From positions 1 to 18,678 of the forward strand of contig CALALX010000097.1 of NCBI GenBank assembly GCA_937925635.1: 18,678 nucleotides of DNA, read 5' to 3'. The stretch comes from an uncultured Caulobacter sp. (GTDB taxonomy: Bacteria > Pseudomonadota > Alphaproteobacteria > Caulobacterales > Caulobacteraceae). Positions within the stretch are counted from its first letter, which is position 1; every line of letters starts with the position of its first letter. Positions 8,890-16,402 of the stretch are shown in pieces. The translations under genes were made by a program, and so were the position numbers. A model generated the notes under the pieces. That model was not told the origin of the DNA. It saw only the letters and a program-made list of their open reading frames with translations, and did no database searches.

Positions 8890-11071
8890 GGTCGAAGGCT
8901 CGGGGCAGGTCGCGCACCTTGTGGCCGCGGCCCGACAGGCTGGGATTGTTCATGAAGTATTCGTGGGCCGAGAAGGCGCCCGGGCGATCCCAGGCGGGAT
9001 CGCGCCTATAGCCGCCGTCGGCGTCGAGGGTCCAGCTCTGCGCCTCGTCGTTCATGTTGGCGACCATGATCTGCTGCAGCACCTGCTGGTGGACCGTCGG
9101 GTTGTCCACGGGCGTCAGCGCCTCGACCCGGCGGTCGAGATTGCGCGGCATCCAGTCGGCGGAGCTGATGAACACGCGCGCCTTGCTGCTGGGCATGTCG
9201 CCGCCGTTGGCGAAGGCCACGATGCGCGAATGTTCGAGATAGCGGCCGACGATGCTCTTGACCCTGATGTTCTCCGACAGGCCGGGGACGGCAGGGCGCA
9301 GGCAGCAGATGCCGCGGACCACGAGGTCGATCGGCACGCCGGCCTGGCTGGCGCGATAGAGGGCGTCGATGATCTCCGGGTCGACCAGGGCGTTCAGCTT
9401 GGCCCAGATGCCCGCCGGCCTGCCGGCCGCGGCGTTGGCGACCTCCGTCTCGATCATGTCGACCAGGTCGGTCTTCAGGGTCTCGGGGCTGTAGCTGAGT
9501 TTCTCCAGCCGCTCGGGCTTGGCGTAGCCGGTGATGAAGTTGAACAGCCGCGCCGAGTCCCGCCCCAGGGCCGGATCGCAGGTGAACAGGGACAGGTCCG
9601 TGTAAACCCGCGCCGTGAACGGGTGGTAGTTGCCGGTGCCGAAGTGGCAGTAGGTGCGCAGGGTCTCGCCTTCGCGGCGCACGACCAGGCTGAGCTTGGC
9701 GTGGGTCTTGTACTCGACGAAGCCGAACACGACGTGGACGCCCGCCCGCTCCAGATCCCGCGCCCAGCGCAGGTTGTTCTCCTCGTCGAAACGCGCCTTG
9801 ATCTCGACCAGGGCGGTGACGTTCTTGCCGTTCTCGGCCGCCTCGATCAGGGCCGCGACGATCGGGCTGTTCTGGCTGGTGCGATACAGCGTCTGCTTGA
9901 TCGCCAGCACATTGGGGTCGCGCGCCGCCTGGCGCAGGAACTGGACGACCACGTCGAAGCTCTCGAACGGGTGGTGGACCAGGATGTCCTTCTCGCGGAT
10001 GGCCGCGAAACAGTCGCCGTTGTGATCGCGGATGCGCTCGGGGAAGCGCGGGGTGAAGGGTTTGAACTTCAGGTCGGGCCGGCCCTCGGGGATCATCTGG
10101 CTCATCTGGGCCAGGCCCAGCTTGCCGTCGATCAGCACCACGTCGTCGGGCTGAGTGTTGAGATTGTCGAGGATGAACTCGCGCAGGTCCTGCGGCATGG
10201 CGGTCTGGATCTTGACCCGCACGACGCCGCCCATGCGCCGGCGCTTGAGCTGCGCCTCGAACTCACGGACCAGGTCCTCGGCCTCTTCCTCGATCTCGAC
10301 GTCGCTGTCGCGGATCAGGCGGAACAGGCCCCGGCCCTCGACCTCGCAGCCCGGGAAAAGGTGATCGAGGAACAGGATCAGCAGCGACTCCAGCGCGATG
10401 ATCTTCTGCTCGCTCTTTCGACCGCGGCCGTCCTGCGGCAGCTCCCAGAATCGCTTCACCGCCGAGGGCACCGGCACCAGGGCGTAGAGCGGCTTGCCGT
10501 CGCTCTTGCGCAGCTTCAGGGCCAGCGAGAAGCCGAGGTTGGGGATGAACGGGAAGGGGTGGGCCGGATCGATGGCCAGCGGCGTGAGGATCGGGAAGAC
10601 GTGGTTGAGGAAGATCGCCTCAGCCTTCTTGCGGTCGGCGGGAGTCACGTCCCTGGCGTCGAGCAGCTTGAGGCCCTCGTCGGACAGGGCCGCCCGCAAC
10701 TCGCGCCAGATGCGCTGCTGGTCGGCCATGAGCTCGGCGGCCGAGGCGTTGACCTTGACCAGCTGTTCGGCGGGGGTGAGGCCGTCCTGGCTGAGCTTGC
10801 GCACGCCCTCGGCGATCTGGGCGCGCAGGCCGGCGACCCGGACCATGTAGAATTCGTCGAGGTTGTTGGCGCTGATCGACAGGAAGCGCAGGCGCTCGAG
10901 CAGCGGATGGCGCGGATTCTCCGCCTCCTCGAGCACGCGGCGATTGAACGCCAGCCAGCTGATCTCGCGGTTGAAGAACCGGTCGGGCGAGGCGAGCAGC
11001 GCCTCGTCGAGAGCCAGTCCGGGTCCGATCGTCTCAGGTTGCGCAGGCAGGGCGGTCGCGGCGTCGGTCAT
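8870..11071 (-). CDS. ppk1: polyphosphate kinase 1
   Basis: PPK1 polymerises the gamma-phosphate of ATP into polyphosphate, reversibly, at the inner membrane. The 733 residues are full length. The N-terminal domain opens RFFNREISWLAFNRRVLEEA; the head domain includes FYMVRVAGLRAQI. The catalytic core has AIKQTLYRTSQNSPIV, then YKTHAKLSLV, where the His at about 457 is the expected phosphorylated residue, and LEHSRIVAF with a second conserved His near 614. FISSADWMPRNLDRRVE is also family-specific. It overlaps ppx by 20 bases on the same strand. A PHO-box-like direct repeat lies 58-75 bases upstream, implying induction under phosphate starvation. AGAGG precedes the ATG by 4 bases. Confidence 0.98.
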   Translation of the reverse strand: MTDAATALPAQPETIGPGLALDEALLASPDRFFNREISWLAFNRRVLEEAENPRHPLLERLRFLSISANNLDEFYMVRVAGLRAQIAEGVRKLSQDGLTPAEQLVKVNASAAELMADQQRIWRELRAALSDEGLKLLDARDVTPADRKKAEAIFLNHVFPILTPLAIDPAHPFPFIPNLGFSLALKLRKSDGKPLYALVPVPSAVKRFWELPQDGRGRKSEQKIIALESLLILFLDHLFPGCEVEGRGLFRLIRDSDVEIEEEAEDLVREFEAQLKRRRMGGVVRVKIQTAMPQDLREFILDNLNTQPDDVVLIDGKLGLAQMSQMIPEGRPDLKFKPFTPRFPERIRDHNGDCFAAIREKDILVHHPFESFDVVVQFLRQAARDPNVLAIKQTLYRTSQNSPIVAALIEAAENGKNVTALVEIKARFDEENNLRWARDLERAGVHVVFGFVEYKTHAKLSLVVRREGETLRTYCHFGTGNYHPFTARVYTDLSLFTCDPALGRDSARLFNFITGYAKPERLEKLSYSPETLKTDLVDMIETEVANAAAGRPAGIWAKLNALVDPEIIDALYRASQAGVPIDLVVRGICCLRPAVPGLSENIRVKSIVGRYLEHSRIVAFANGGDMPSSKARVFISSADWMPRNLDRRVEALTPVDNPTVHQQVLQQIMVANMNDEAQSWTLDADGGYRRDPAWDRPGAFSAHEYFMNNPSLSGRGHKVRDLPRAFDHVGPRR

Positions 11072-11084
11072 GGGGCCTCTGTCC

Positions 11085-11103
11085 GGTCACGGACCTTGTG
11101 ACC
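11085..11103 (-). promoter_or_regulatory. inverted repeat in the ppk1 upstream region
   Basis: GGTCAC (11085-11090) and GTGACC (11098-11103) form a dyad around 7 bases, 14-32 bases upstream of the ppk1 start. It could be a small leader hairpin or a second protein site; I see no family it clearly matches. Confidence 0.3.
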
Positions 11104-11128
11104 CGCCGCGCCCGTCGCGGCAAGGGTG

Positions 11129-11146
11129 ATGACAGGGGTGTTACAG
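11129..11146 (-). promoter_or_regulatory. PhoB (PHO) box upstream of ppk1
   Basis: On the minus strand the sequence reads CTGTAAC-ACCC-CTGTCAT. This has the PHO-box architecture: two 7-base direct repeats with a 4-base spacer, 11 bp apart, the second copy being the exact consensus CTGTCAT. It points toward ppk1 and lies 58 bases from its start codon. In E. coli the ppk-ppx operon is also in the Pho regulon. No convincing -10 is seen downstream. Confidence 0.6.
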
Positions 11147-11241
11147 GGGGGATGTTACGGTTTTGTCGCTGGAGTGCCCCTCAGGATCGCTTCACTATTT
11201 CGGCCGACGCTCCTGCACATTGCCTTGGGAGAGATTCGGTA

Positions 11242-12036
11242 ATGGCCGACACGTCGATTGAGTGGACGGACGCGACTTGGAATCCCGTCGCCGGCTGCAC
11301 TGTCCTGAGCGCCGGTTGCACAAACTGTTACGCGATGCGAATGGCAGCGCGCCTGCAAGCCATGGGTCTACCGAAGTACCAAGGCCTAACTCGCAAGAGT
11401 GGCGAGAGGCATGTGTGGACTGGCGCCGTGTCCCTGGACGAGGCGGCCCTCAGCATACCGGCCGGCTGGCGAAAGCCGCGTCTGATCTTCGTCAACAGCA
11501 TGTCGGACCTGTTTCAGGAGCCGGTGCCATTTGAGTTCATTCGCCGCGTTTGGGCGACAATGGCGGATACGCCTCGACACACCTATCAGATCCTCACGAA
11601 ACGGCCTGAGCGCATGGCTGAGCTCGTGGGAGACCTTCCGGTTCTGCCGAACGTCTGGCTTGGAACGAGCGTGGAGAATGAAGCTGCTCTGGGCCGATTG
11701 GACCATCTGAGGAGTACTCGCGCGGCAGTTCGCTTCGTATCATTCGAGCCGCTGATCGGATCTGTGGCTCAAGCGGACCTCACCGGTGTGCAGTGGGCGA
11801 TTGTCGGCGGCGAATCCGGGCCACGAGCTCGCGAGATGCAGGAAGAATGGGTCGATGAGGTTCTCGATGCCTGCATTGCTTCGGGCACCGCGTTCTTCTT
11901 CAAGCAGTGGGGCGGACGAAACAAGAAGAGGGCAGGGCGGGCATATCGCGGGCGCACGTGGGACAACTTACCGGCCGTTGAGAATGTGGTCGGCGATACG
12001 CGCAGCCAATCCGAAGGCCTGTGGCTTGGGATTTGA
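11242..12036 (+). CDS. DUF5131 (phage Gp37/Gp68) family, three-Cys-motif protein
   Basis: The 264-residue protein starts MADTSIEWTDATWNPVAGCT. Its signature is the N-terminal three-cysteine motif C19-x6-C26-x2-C29 (GCTVLSAGCTNCYAMRMA), which resembles, but is not identical to, a radical-SAM cluster motif. Other family stretches are FVNSMSDLFQEPVP, ILTKRPERM, VWLGTSVENE, FVSFEPLIG, WAIVGGESGP and FFFKQWGG. An Fe-S cluster is likely; the reaction is unknown. The ATG at 11242 has GGGAGAG upstream; longer frames lack support. The partner TcmP lies tail to tail, with 69 bases of overlapping coding sequence. GC content is lower than the host genes, suggesting transfer. Family assignment is confident, function is not. 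Confidence 0.88.
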   Translation: MADTSIEWTDATWNPVAGCTVLSAGCTNCYAMRMAARLQAMGLPKYQGLTRKSGERHVWTGAVSLDEAALSIPAGWRKPRLIFVNSMSDLFQEPVPFEFIRRVWATMADTPRHTYQILTKRPERMAELVGDLPVLPNVWLGTSVENEAALGRLDHLRSTRAAVRFVSFEPLIGSVAQADLTGVQWAIVGGESGPRAREMQEEWVDEVLDACIASGTAFFFKQWGGRNKKRAGRAYRGRTWDNLPAVENVVGDTRSQSEGLWLGI

Positions 12037-12891
12037 GCACGCGAAGAACAGAGCGAAGCCTGGCGCGCCGCCCTTCGTGTTCAAGCGAAGGGGTTTCTTG
12101 GACACATAGGGGAAGATGGTCTCTAGGCGTTCCCGTACGTAGCTTTCCATATCATCGACGTCGGCTACACGAGCCTCACTGAGCTCCGGTTCTTCACCAA
12201 GGAATTCGAATAGCGAACCGGCCGACTTCGGCGTGTACCACGCCTTCTCCCAGCCATCGGAACCCAGCATCCTGTTCAGGGCGTCACGCTTCTTTGGTGT
12301 GATGTCCGATCTTTTTCGCGTCGCTTGCCGATAGAGGCCTTGAAGCGTCACTAGATACCAGACGTCGACGGCCTCAGTCCGGGCCACCGCTTCGAGCGTC
12401 TCCCACTTCAGTTGCATTCCATATGGGTCGATGAACATGACCGCTCGTGTTCCTGACCACGTCGGACGGTCTATTGCTTCGAGTACTCTGGTGTTTGCGT
12501 CGCCTCGGAGAATATCGACCGAGCGCTCCGGATATTCGTCGGCGAGTTCGTGAAGTGCCCGGCAGAAAGCTCGCTTGTTCTCAATGAAGGTCAACTGTGA
12601 GAACGGTGGGTCGTTTTCCAAGGCGATCTTCGCTGAGCCTCGGCGTTCTTCGATCCATGAATCCCGCGCGTCTTCAATGAGGTTCGCAGGCCGGGCCTCG
12701 TGAAGAATTTCGCGGGCACCGGAGCCAGAGAACACATCTATGTAGAGGAGCTTGGGGAACTGGTGCTGAAGCGCAGTCGTAAAACTCTGCAGGTAGGCTG
12801 AGACTACGCTGAGCTTGATATCGGTCGAAGCGTTGCCAAAGCGGTGGCCGGGGCGTGCGATTGCGGGCCCTCCCTTCCTGCGAGCAGTCAC
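11968..12891 (-). CDS. tcmP: three-Cys-motif partner protein TcmP
   Basis: About 307 residues from a GTG at 12891, which has AAGGAG three bases upstream; a TTG at 12912 would add seven residues but has no ribosome site. The N-terminal half has a SAM-methyltransferase-like Rossmann pattern: LLYIDVFSGSGA (about 49-60), LTFIENKRAF (acidic strand end), LRGDAN and AVMFIDPYGMQLKW, the last like a DPPY-type motif IV. The family is named for its co-occurrence with three-Cys-motif proteins, here the convergent DUF5131 gene. Methyl transfer to a nucleic acid or to a product of the partner is a guess. The C-terminus (LRLNTKGGAPGFALFFACSN) is encoded partly opposite the DUF5131 end. Base composition is lower in GC than the surroundings. 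Confidence 0.85.
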   Translation of the reverse strand: MTARRKGGPAIARPGHRFGNASTDIKLSVVSAYLQSFTTALQHQFPKLLYIDVFSGSGAREILHEARPANLIEDARDSWIEERRGSAKIALENDPPFSQLTFIENKRAFCRALHELADEYPERSVDILRGDANTRVLEAIDRPTWSGTRAVMFIDPYGMQLKWETLEAVARTEAVDVWYLVTLQGLYRQATRKRSDITPKKRDALNRMLGSDGWEKAWYTPKSAGSLFEFLGEEPELSEARVADVDDMESYVRERLETIFPYVSKKPLRLNTKGGAPGFALFFACSNPKPQAFGLAARIADHILNGR

Positions 12892-13050
12892 GGTCTCCTT
12901 AGGATGCGTCAATCGGGTGGCGTCAGTCTACACGCCTTCCACGCGAGCTGCCGATCTGTTTCCGTGGCGGCAAGACCGCTTCCCTTCTCCGGCCGTCGTG
13001 CTACCGTTTCGAATAATCGGTACGCAGAGACCGTGACGGAGGAAGCTACG

Positions 13051-14199
13051 ATGCCCTACGCCCAGACCCGCGTCATCAACGACGCCGACAGCCACATCAT
13101 GGAATCCGAGGGCTGGCTCGCCGGCTTCGCCGACGCGGACATCCGCGACCGGTTGCTGTCGCTGCGGCTGGAGGCCGGCGGGGCCGGCGCGGCCAAGGCC
13201 ATAAAGCTGGCGCAGGAGCGACAGCGGGACGCGGAGAAGACGGCGGCCATCGCCGTCGACGTCATCAGCGGGCCCAAGGGCTGGGGCGCGCTGGGCGCGA
13301 TGAACCCCGACGAGCGCCGCCGCGCGCTCGACGACCTGGGCTTCCAGCGCCAGCTGGTGTTCACCACCTTCGCCGGCTCACAGTTCCTGCGCAGCGACGA
13401 TCAGGATGTGCGGTATGGCGGGGCGAGGGCGCTGAACCGCGGCATGGCCGAATTCTGTAGCGGCGACAAACGGCTGATCGCGGTCGGCATGGTCACCCTG
13501 GACGACCCGGCCCGAGCGGCGGCGGAGATCGAGACGGCCCGCAAGGCCGGCATCGGCGCGATGTGGGTGCCCGCCGCCACGGCCGGCGGCCGTTCGCCCG
13601 GCCATCCCGACAACGACGTGGTCTGGCGGGCGCTGTCGGAGGCGGGGATGCCGTTCCTGCTGCACGTCGGCGGCTCGCCGCCCGTGCTCGACCCGGCCTA
13701 CCAGAACAACGGCCATCCGCGTCCGACCGACTGGCTGGGCGGCGGCGAGAACCTGCGGGTGAAGGACTTCTTCACGCTCAGCTTCGCGCCGCAGATGTTC
13801 CTGTCGGCCCTGGCCTATGACGGCGTCTTCGACCGCTTCCCGGACCTGCGCGGCGGGGTGATCGAGCTGGGCGCCGGCTGGGCGCCAGACTTCCTGCGCC
13901 GGCTGGACCAGGGCTGGAAGAGCTGGCGCAAGACCGACCCCGTCGTGGGTTCGCTGTCGCGGCCGCCGTCGGAGTTCATCCGCCGCGCCGTGCGCTTCAC
14001 CCCCTTCGCCACCGAGGACGCCGGCCTGATCATCCGCGAGGGCGGCGAGGAGCTGTTCATGTTCTCCAGCGACTTCCCGCACCCGGAAGGCACCAAGGAC
14101 CCGATCGGCCGCTTCGAGGCGACCTTCGACGGCCTGACGGAGGACGCGAAGGACCGCTTCTACCGCCGCAACTTCGAGGACCTGTTCGTCGGAGCCTGA
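13051..14199 (+). CDS. metal-dependent amidohydrolase (Amidohydro_2 TIM barrel)
   Basis: The 382-residue protein has the layout of the amidohydrolase-2 family, which includes ACMSD-like decarboxylases and hydrolases of aromatic catabolism. The N-terminal metal motif is NDADSHIMESEGWL (D13-S-H15, replacing HxH). A barrel histidine is in FLLHVGGSPP, and the C-terminal metal aspartate in FMFSSDFPHPEGTKDP near residue 340. The substrate is unknown; no aromatic-degradation operon is present in the window. The ATG at 13051 has GGAGGA about 7 bases upstream, so the open frame extending upstream to 12844 is not used. The gene returns to high host-like GC, so the lower-GC island ends before it. It is divergent from TcmP and convergent with the DUF2892 gene. 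Confidence 0.88.
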   Translation: MPYAQTRVINDADSHIMESEGWLAGFADADIRDRLLSLRLEAGGAGAAKAIKLAQERQRDAEKTAAIAVDVISGPKGWGALGAMNPDERRRALDDLGFQRQLVFTTFAGSQFLRSDDQDVRYGGARALNRGMAEFCSGDKRLIAVGMVTLDDPARAAAEIETARKAGIGAMWVPAATAGGRSPGHPDNDVVWRALSEAGMPFLLHVGGSPPVLDPAYQNNGHPRPTDWLGGGENLRVKDFFTLSFAPQMFLSALAYDGVFDRFPDLRGGVIELGAGWAPDFLRRLDQGWKSWRKTDPVVGSLSRPPSEFIRRAVRFTPFATEDAGLIIREGGEELFMFSSDFPHPEGTKDPIGRFEATFDGLTEDAKDRFYRRNFEDLFVGA

Positions 14200-14226
14200 G
14201 CCGCGCCCGGAGAGGATCGAGGCCGC

Positions 14227-14418
14227 CTAGCCCTTTCGTCCCAGCGTGTTGAGCCGGAAGATCGCGTACAGCGGGCAGAAGCCGACAAGGCCGGTCACCA
14301 GGGGCACGAGCCCGATCCACGCCCAGGGTGTCTTTGGTCCCACGAAGACCAGCGACAGCACCAAGATCCCGAGGATCACGCGCAGCAAGCGGTCGAGGCC
14401 GCCTTCATTCATCTTCAT
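14227..14418 (-). CDS. DUF2892 (YgaP-type) inner-membrane protein
   Basis: This is a 63-residue protein with two membrane segments: LLRVILGILVLSLVFVG (about 11-27) and WIGLVPLVTGLVGFCPLYAI (about 33-52). The N-terminal NEGGLDRLLR and the FCPLYAIFRLNT end are typical of the DUF2892 family, found alone or fused to rhodanese domains, with a conserved cysteine in GFCPLY. Its role is unknown; links to sulfur or redox stress come from family context only. AGGAG (14426-14430) is 7 bases upstream of the ATG at 14418. It lies downstream of a Crp/Fnr gene on the same strand, with a Crp-like palindrome about 66 bases before the start, so it may be a target of that regulator. Confidence 0.88.
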   Translation of the reverse strand: MKMNEGGLDRLLRVILGILVLSLVFVGPKTPWAWIGLVPLVTGLVGFCPLYAIFRLNTLGRKG

Positions 14419-14483
14419 CGTCCATCTCCTGTCGTCGGCATTCGCCGATGGGGGAGAGGTCTCACACCGGGGCGGCCCGCGTC

Positions 14484-14498
14484 TGTGACCAAGTCACA
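14484..14498. promoter_or_regulatory. Crp/Fnr-type palindrome upstream of the DUF2892 gene
   Basis: TGTGACCAAGTCACA is a perfect inverted repeat of 6-base arms around CAA, close to TGTGA-N6-TCACA but with a 5-base gap between the TGTGA and TCACA halves. It overlaps the stop codon of the neighbouring Crp/Fnr gene and lies 66 bases upstream of the DUF2892 start, a suitable place for an activator or repressor. Binding by the adjacent regulator is inferred. Confidence 0.55.
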
Positions 14499-15135
14499 CT
14501 TCGGTTCTGGCCAGCCCCTGAAGCGCGCCGACGTCGACCAGCCTGATGTTGCCCCGGCCAAGGGAGACCAGCCCCTCGCGGGCCATCTGCGACAGTTGGC
14601 GGCCGACGGCTTCTCGCGCCGAGCCGATCTCCGCTGCCAGGGCCTCGTGCGTCAGGTTTACGGCGCCGTTGACCGACTGCGCCAGAAGGGCGGCGGCGAG
14701 GCGGGAGGGCAGGCCGGTGAAGGCCAGGGCCTGGACGACGCCTTCAAGGTCTCCGAACCGACTGGCCACCGATCCCATGACGCAGGACCTGAAGGCGGCG
14801 TTTTCCGCCATCAGCCTATCGAACGCGGCGGGCGGCAGCAGCACGCCCTCGACGTCGGTCTCGACGACCCCTTCGGCGGCATAGAGTCGCCCTTCGACCA
14901 AACAGGCGAAGGTCTGCAGGCAGATCTGTCCCGGCCGCACCCGGTAGAGCAGCAGCTCGCGTCCGGCGACCGAGGTGAGGCCGACGCGAATGGCGCCGCG
15001 CTTCAGGGCGACGAAGCCGTGACAGGGATCTCCGGGGCGAAACAGCACCTGGCCGGTCGTCGCCCGGAGCGGCGCGGCGCCGGGGGCTCCGCCGGCGATG
15101 GCGGCCATGGCTTCCGGATCGGGTCCGGCCGTCAT
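14494..15135 (-). CDS. Crp/Fnr-family transcriptional regulator
   Basis: The protein has 213 residues. The cyclic-nucleotide-binding-like beta barrel covers about residues 25-115 (GQVLFRPGDPCHGFVALKRG, RELLLYRVRPGQICLQTFAC). The winged helix-turn-helix covers about 145-205, with LTHEALAAEIGSAREAVGRQ and LVSLGRGNIRLVDV. The N-terminal cysteine cluster of true FNR is absent; cysteines occur at CHGF, ICLQTFAC and FRSC, so it may sense redox, NO or another signal without an FNR cluster, but that is open. Its ATG overlaps the alcohol dehydrogenase stop by ATGA, implying translational coupling. A TGTGA-type palindrome spans its stop codon and precedes the DUF2892 gene. Confidence 0.92.
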   Translation of the reverse strand: MTAGPDPEAMAAIAGGAPGAAPLRATTGQVLFRPGDPCHGFVALKRGAIRVGLTSVAGRELLLYRVRPGQICLQTFACLVEGRLYAAEGVVETDVEGVLLPPAAFDRLMAENAAFRSCVMGSVASRFGDLEGVVQALAFTGLPSRLAAALLAQSVNGAVNLTHEALAAEIGSAREAVGRQLSQMAREGLVSLGRGNIRLVDVGALQGLARTEV

Positions 15136-16196
15136 GCCGCCGCCCGCTCCTTCGCCAGCGAGGCCATGTCGATCACGAAGCGATACTTCACGTCCGACCG
15201 CTCCATCCGCTCGTAGGCGTGGTTGATGTCCTGGATGGCGATCTGCTCGCACTCGGGCAGCACGCCCCTGGCGGCGCAGAAGTCGAGCATTTCCTGCGTC
15301 TCGGCGATGCCGCCGATCGGCGAGCCGCTGACCCGGCGGCGACCGCCCAGCAAGAGGCCGCTGTGGAACGGCGGCAGCTCGTCGATGGCCCCGACGATGA
15401 CCAGCGAGCCGTCGATGTCGAGCAGCGGCAGGTAGGGCTGCAGCTTGTGGGCCACGGGAATGGTGTCGATGATCAGGTCGAAGCCGTTGCGGGCCGCCTT
15501 CATCGCGTCGCGGTCGGAGGACAGCAGCACATGCTGCGCACCGAGCGCCTGGGCGTCCGACCGCTTGGACTCCGAGCCGGTGATGACGGTCACCTCGCAG
15601 CCCATGGCCACCCCGAACTTGACCGCCATATGGCCCAGCCCGCCCAGGCCGGCCACGCCCAGCCGCGTGCCCGGGCCCGCCTTCCAGGTCTTGAGCGGCG
15701 AGTAGGTGGTGATCCCGGCGCAGAGCAGCGGCGCGGCGCGGGCGACATCCAGGCCGTCGGGGATCTTCAACACGAAGGCCTCGCGCACCACGATGTGGTC
15801 GCTGTAGCCGCCGAACGTCGGATCGCCGGTGATCCGGTCCTTGCCGTTGTAGGTGCCGGTCGAACGGTTGCGGCAGAGTTGCTCCTCGCCCTTGCGGCAC
15901 TGGTCGCAGTCCATGCAGCTGTCGACCAGGCAGCCGACCGCCGCCAGGTCGCCCTCGCGGAACCGGCGCACCTGCGGGCCGACCGCGCTGACCCGGCCGA
16001 CGATCTCGTGGCCCGGGCAACAGGGATAGATCGTGCCGCCCCAGTCGTTGCGGGCCGTGTGCAGGTCGCTGTGGCAAACGCCGCAATAGAGGATGTCGAT
16101 CCTGACATCGTCGGGGCGCAACGCCCGCCGCTCGAAATGGAAGGCGGCCAGCGGCGATGCGGCATCCTGGGCGGCGTATCCGACAGCGTAAGGCAT
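15132..16196 (-). CDS. zinc-dependent NADP alcohol dehydrogenase (YahK/AdhC type)
   Basis: The 354-residue protein is a medium-chain zinc alcohol dehydrogenase of the cinnamyl-alcohol/aldehyde-reductase branch. Catalytic zinc ligands are C41 (GVCHSD), H63-E64 (PGHEIVG) and the Cys in PLLCAGITTYSP near 163. The structural zinc site is C94-MDC97-DQC100 with C108. The Rossmann loop is GLGGLGHMAVKFG. It would reduce aldehydes with NADPH. The start MPYAVGYAAQ at 16196 has GGAG upstream; the frame continues open to 16292 but that extension is arginine-rich and unlike the family. It is first in an operon with the Crp/Fnr gene (ATGA overlap) and is divergent from the DUF819 gene across 196 bases. Confidence 0.94.
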   Translation of the reverse strand: MPYAVGYAAQDAASPLAAFHFERRALRPDDVRIDILYCGVCHSDLHTARNDWGGTIYPCCPGHEIVGRVSAVGPQVRRFREGDLAAVGCLVDSCMDCDQCRKGEEQLCRNRSTGTYNGKDRITGDPTFGGYSDHIVVREAFVLKIPDGLDVARAAPLLCAGITTYSPLKTWKAGPGTRLGVAGLGGLGHMAVKFGVAMGCEVTVITGSESKRSDAQALGAQHVLLSSDRDAMKAARNGFDLIIDTIPVAHKLQPYLPLLDIDGSLVIVGAIDELPPFHSGLLLGGRRRVSGSPIGGIAETQEMLDFCAARGVLPECEQIAIQDINHAYERMERSDVKYRFVIDMASLAKERAAA

Positions 16197-16357
16197 TGCG
16201 GGGGCTCCGGCGTCTGAATTCGAACAACCGTATGACACTCGGCGCCGTCTGGTAAGCGGTCGCGCGCGCCGCCGACCGACGGGAGGCGCCATGGGACGCG
16301 GCGGGGTAGGCGGGGCGGCGGGGTTGTGCCTCTAATGCCGCCAGGGAGAGGCGATTC

Positions 16358-16402
16358 ATGATCATGACGACGAGCCGAGCGGTGCGCGCGCCATGGCCCT
16401 GA
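16358..16402 (+). CDS. possible 14-residue leader peptide overlapping the DUF819 start
   Basis: ATG at 16358 opens a short frame reading MIMTTSRAVRAPWP and stopping at TGA 16400-16402, inside the first codons of the DUF819 gene. A good purine-rich site (AGGGAGAGG, 16343-16351) precedes it by 6 bases, while the DUF819 ATG at 16393 has none. Ribosomes ending here would be placed to restart on the main gene. A perfect palindrome TCATGATCATGA (16356-16367) covers the start. This is inference from layout; no similar peptide is known to me. Confidence 0.35.
   Translation: MIMTTSRAVRAPWP

Noticed and set aside
8804..11101. A 765-codon plus-strand open frame opposite ppk1
   Set aside because: It is antisense to a clear full-length ppk1. 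The translation is low-complexity, rich in Ala, Gly, Val, Arg and Gln, a by-product of high GC in the third codon position.
11242..12036. Radical SAM enzyme for the three-Cys protein
   Set aside because: The spacing is C-x6-C-x2-C, not the standard C-x3-C-x2-C, so a canonical radical SAM call is not supported; it may still bind an Fe-S cluster.
12844..13050. N-terminal extension of the amidohydrolase to 12844
   Set aside because: It would overlap the start region of tcmP, has unlike composition, and the ATG at 13051 has GGAGGA and begins just before the metal motif.
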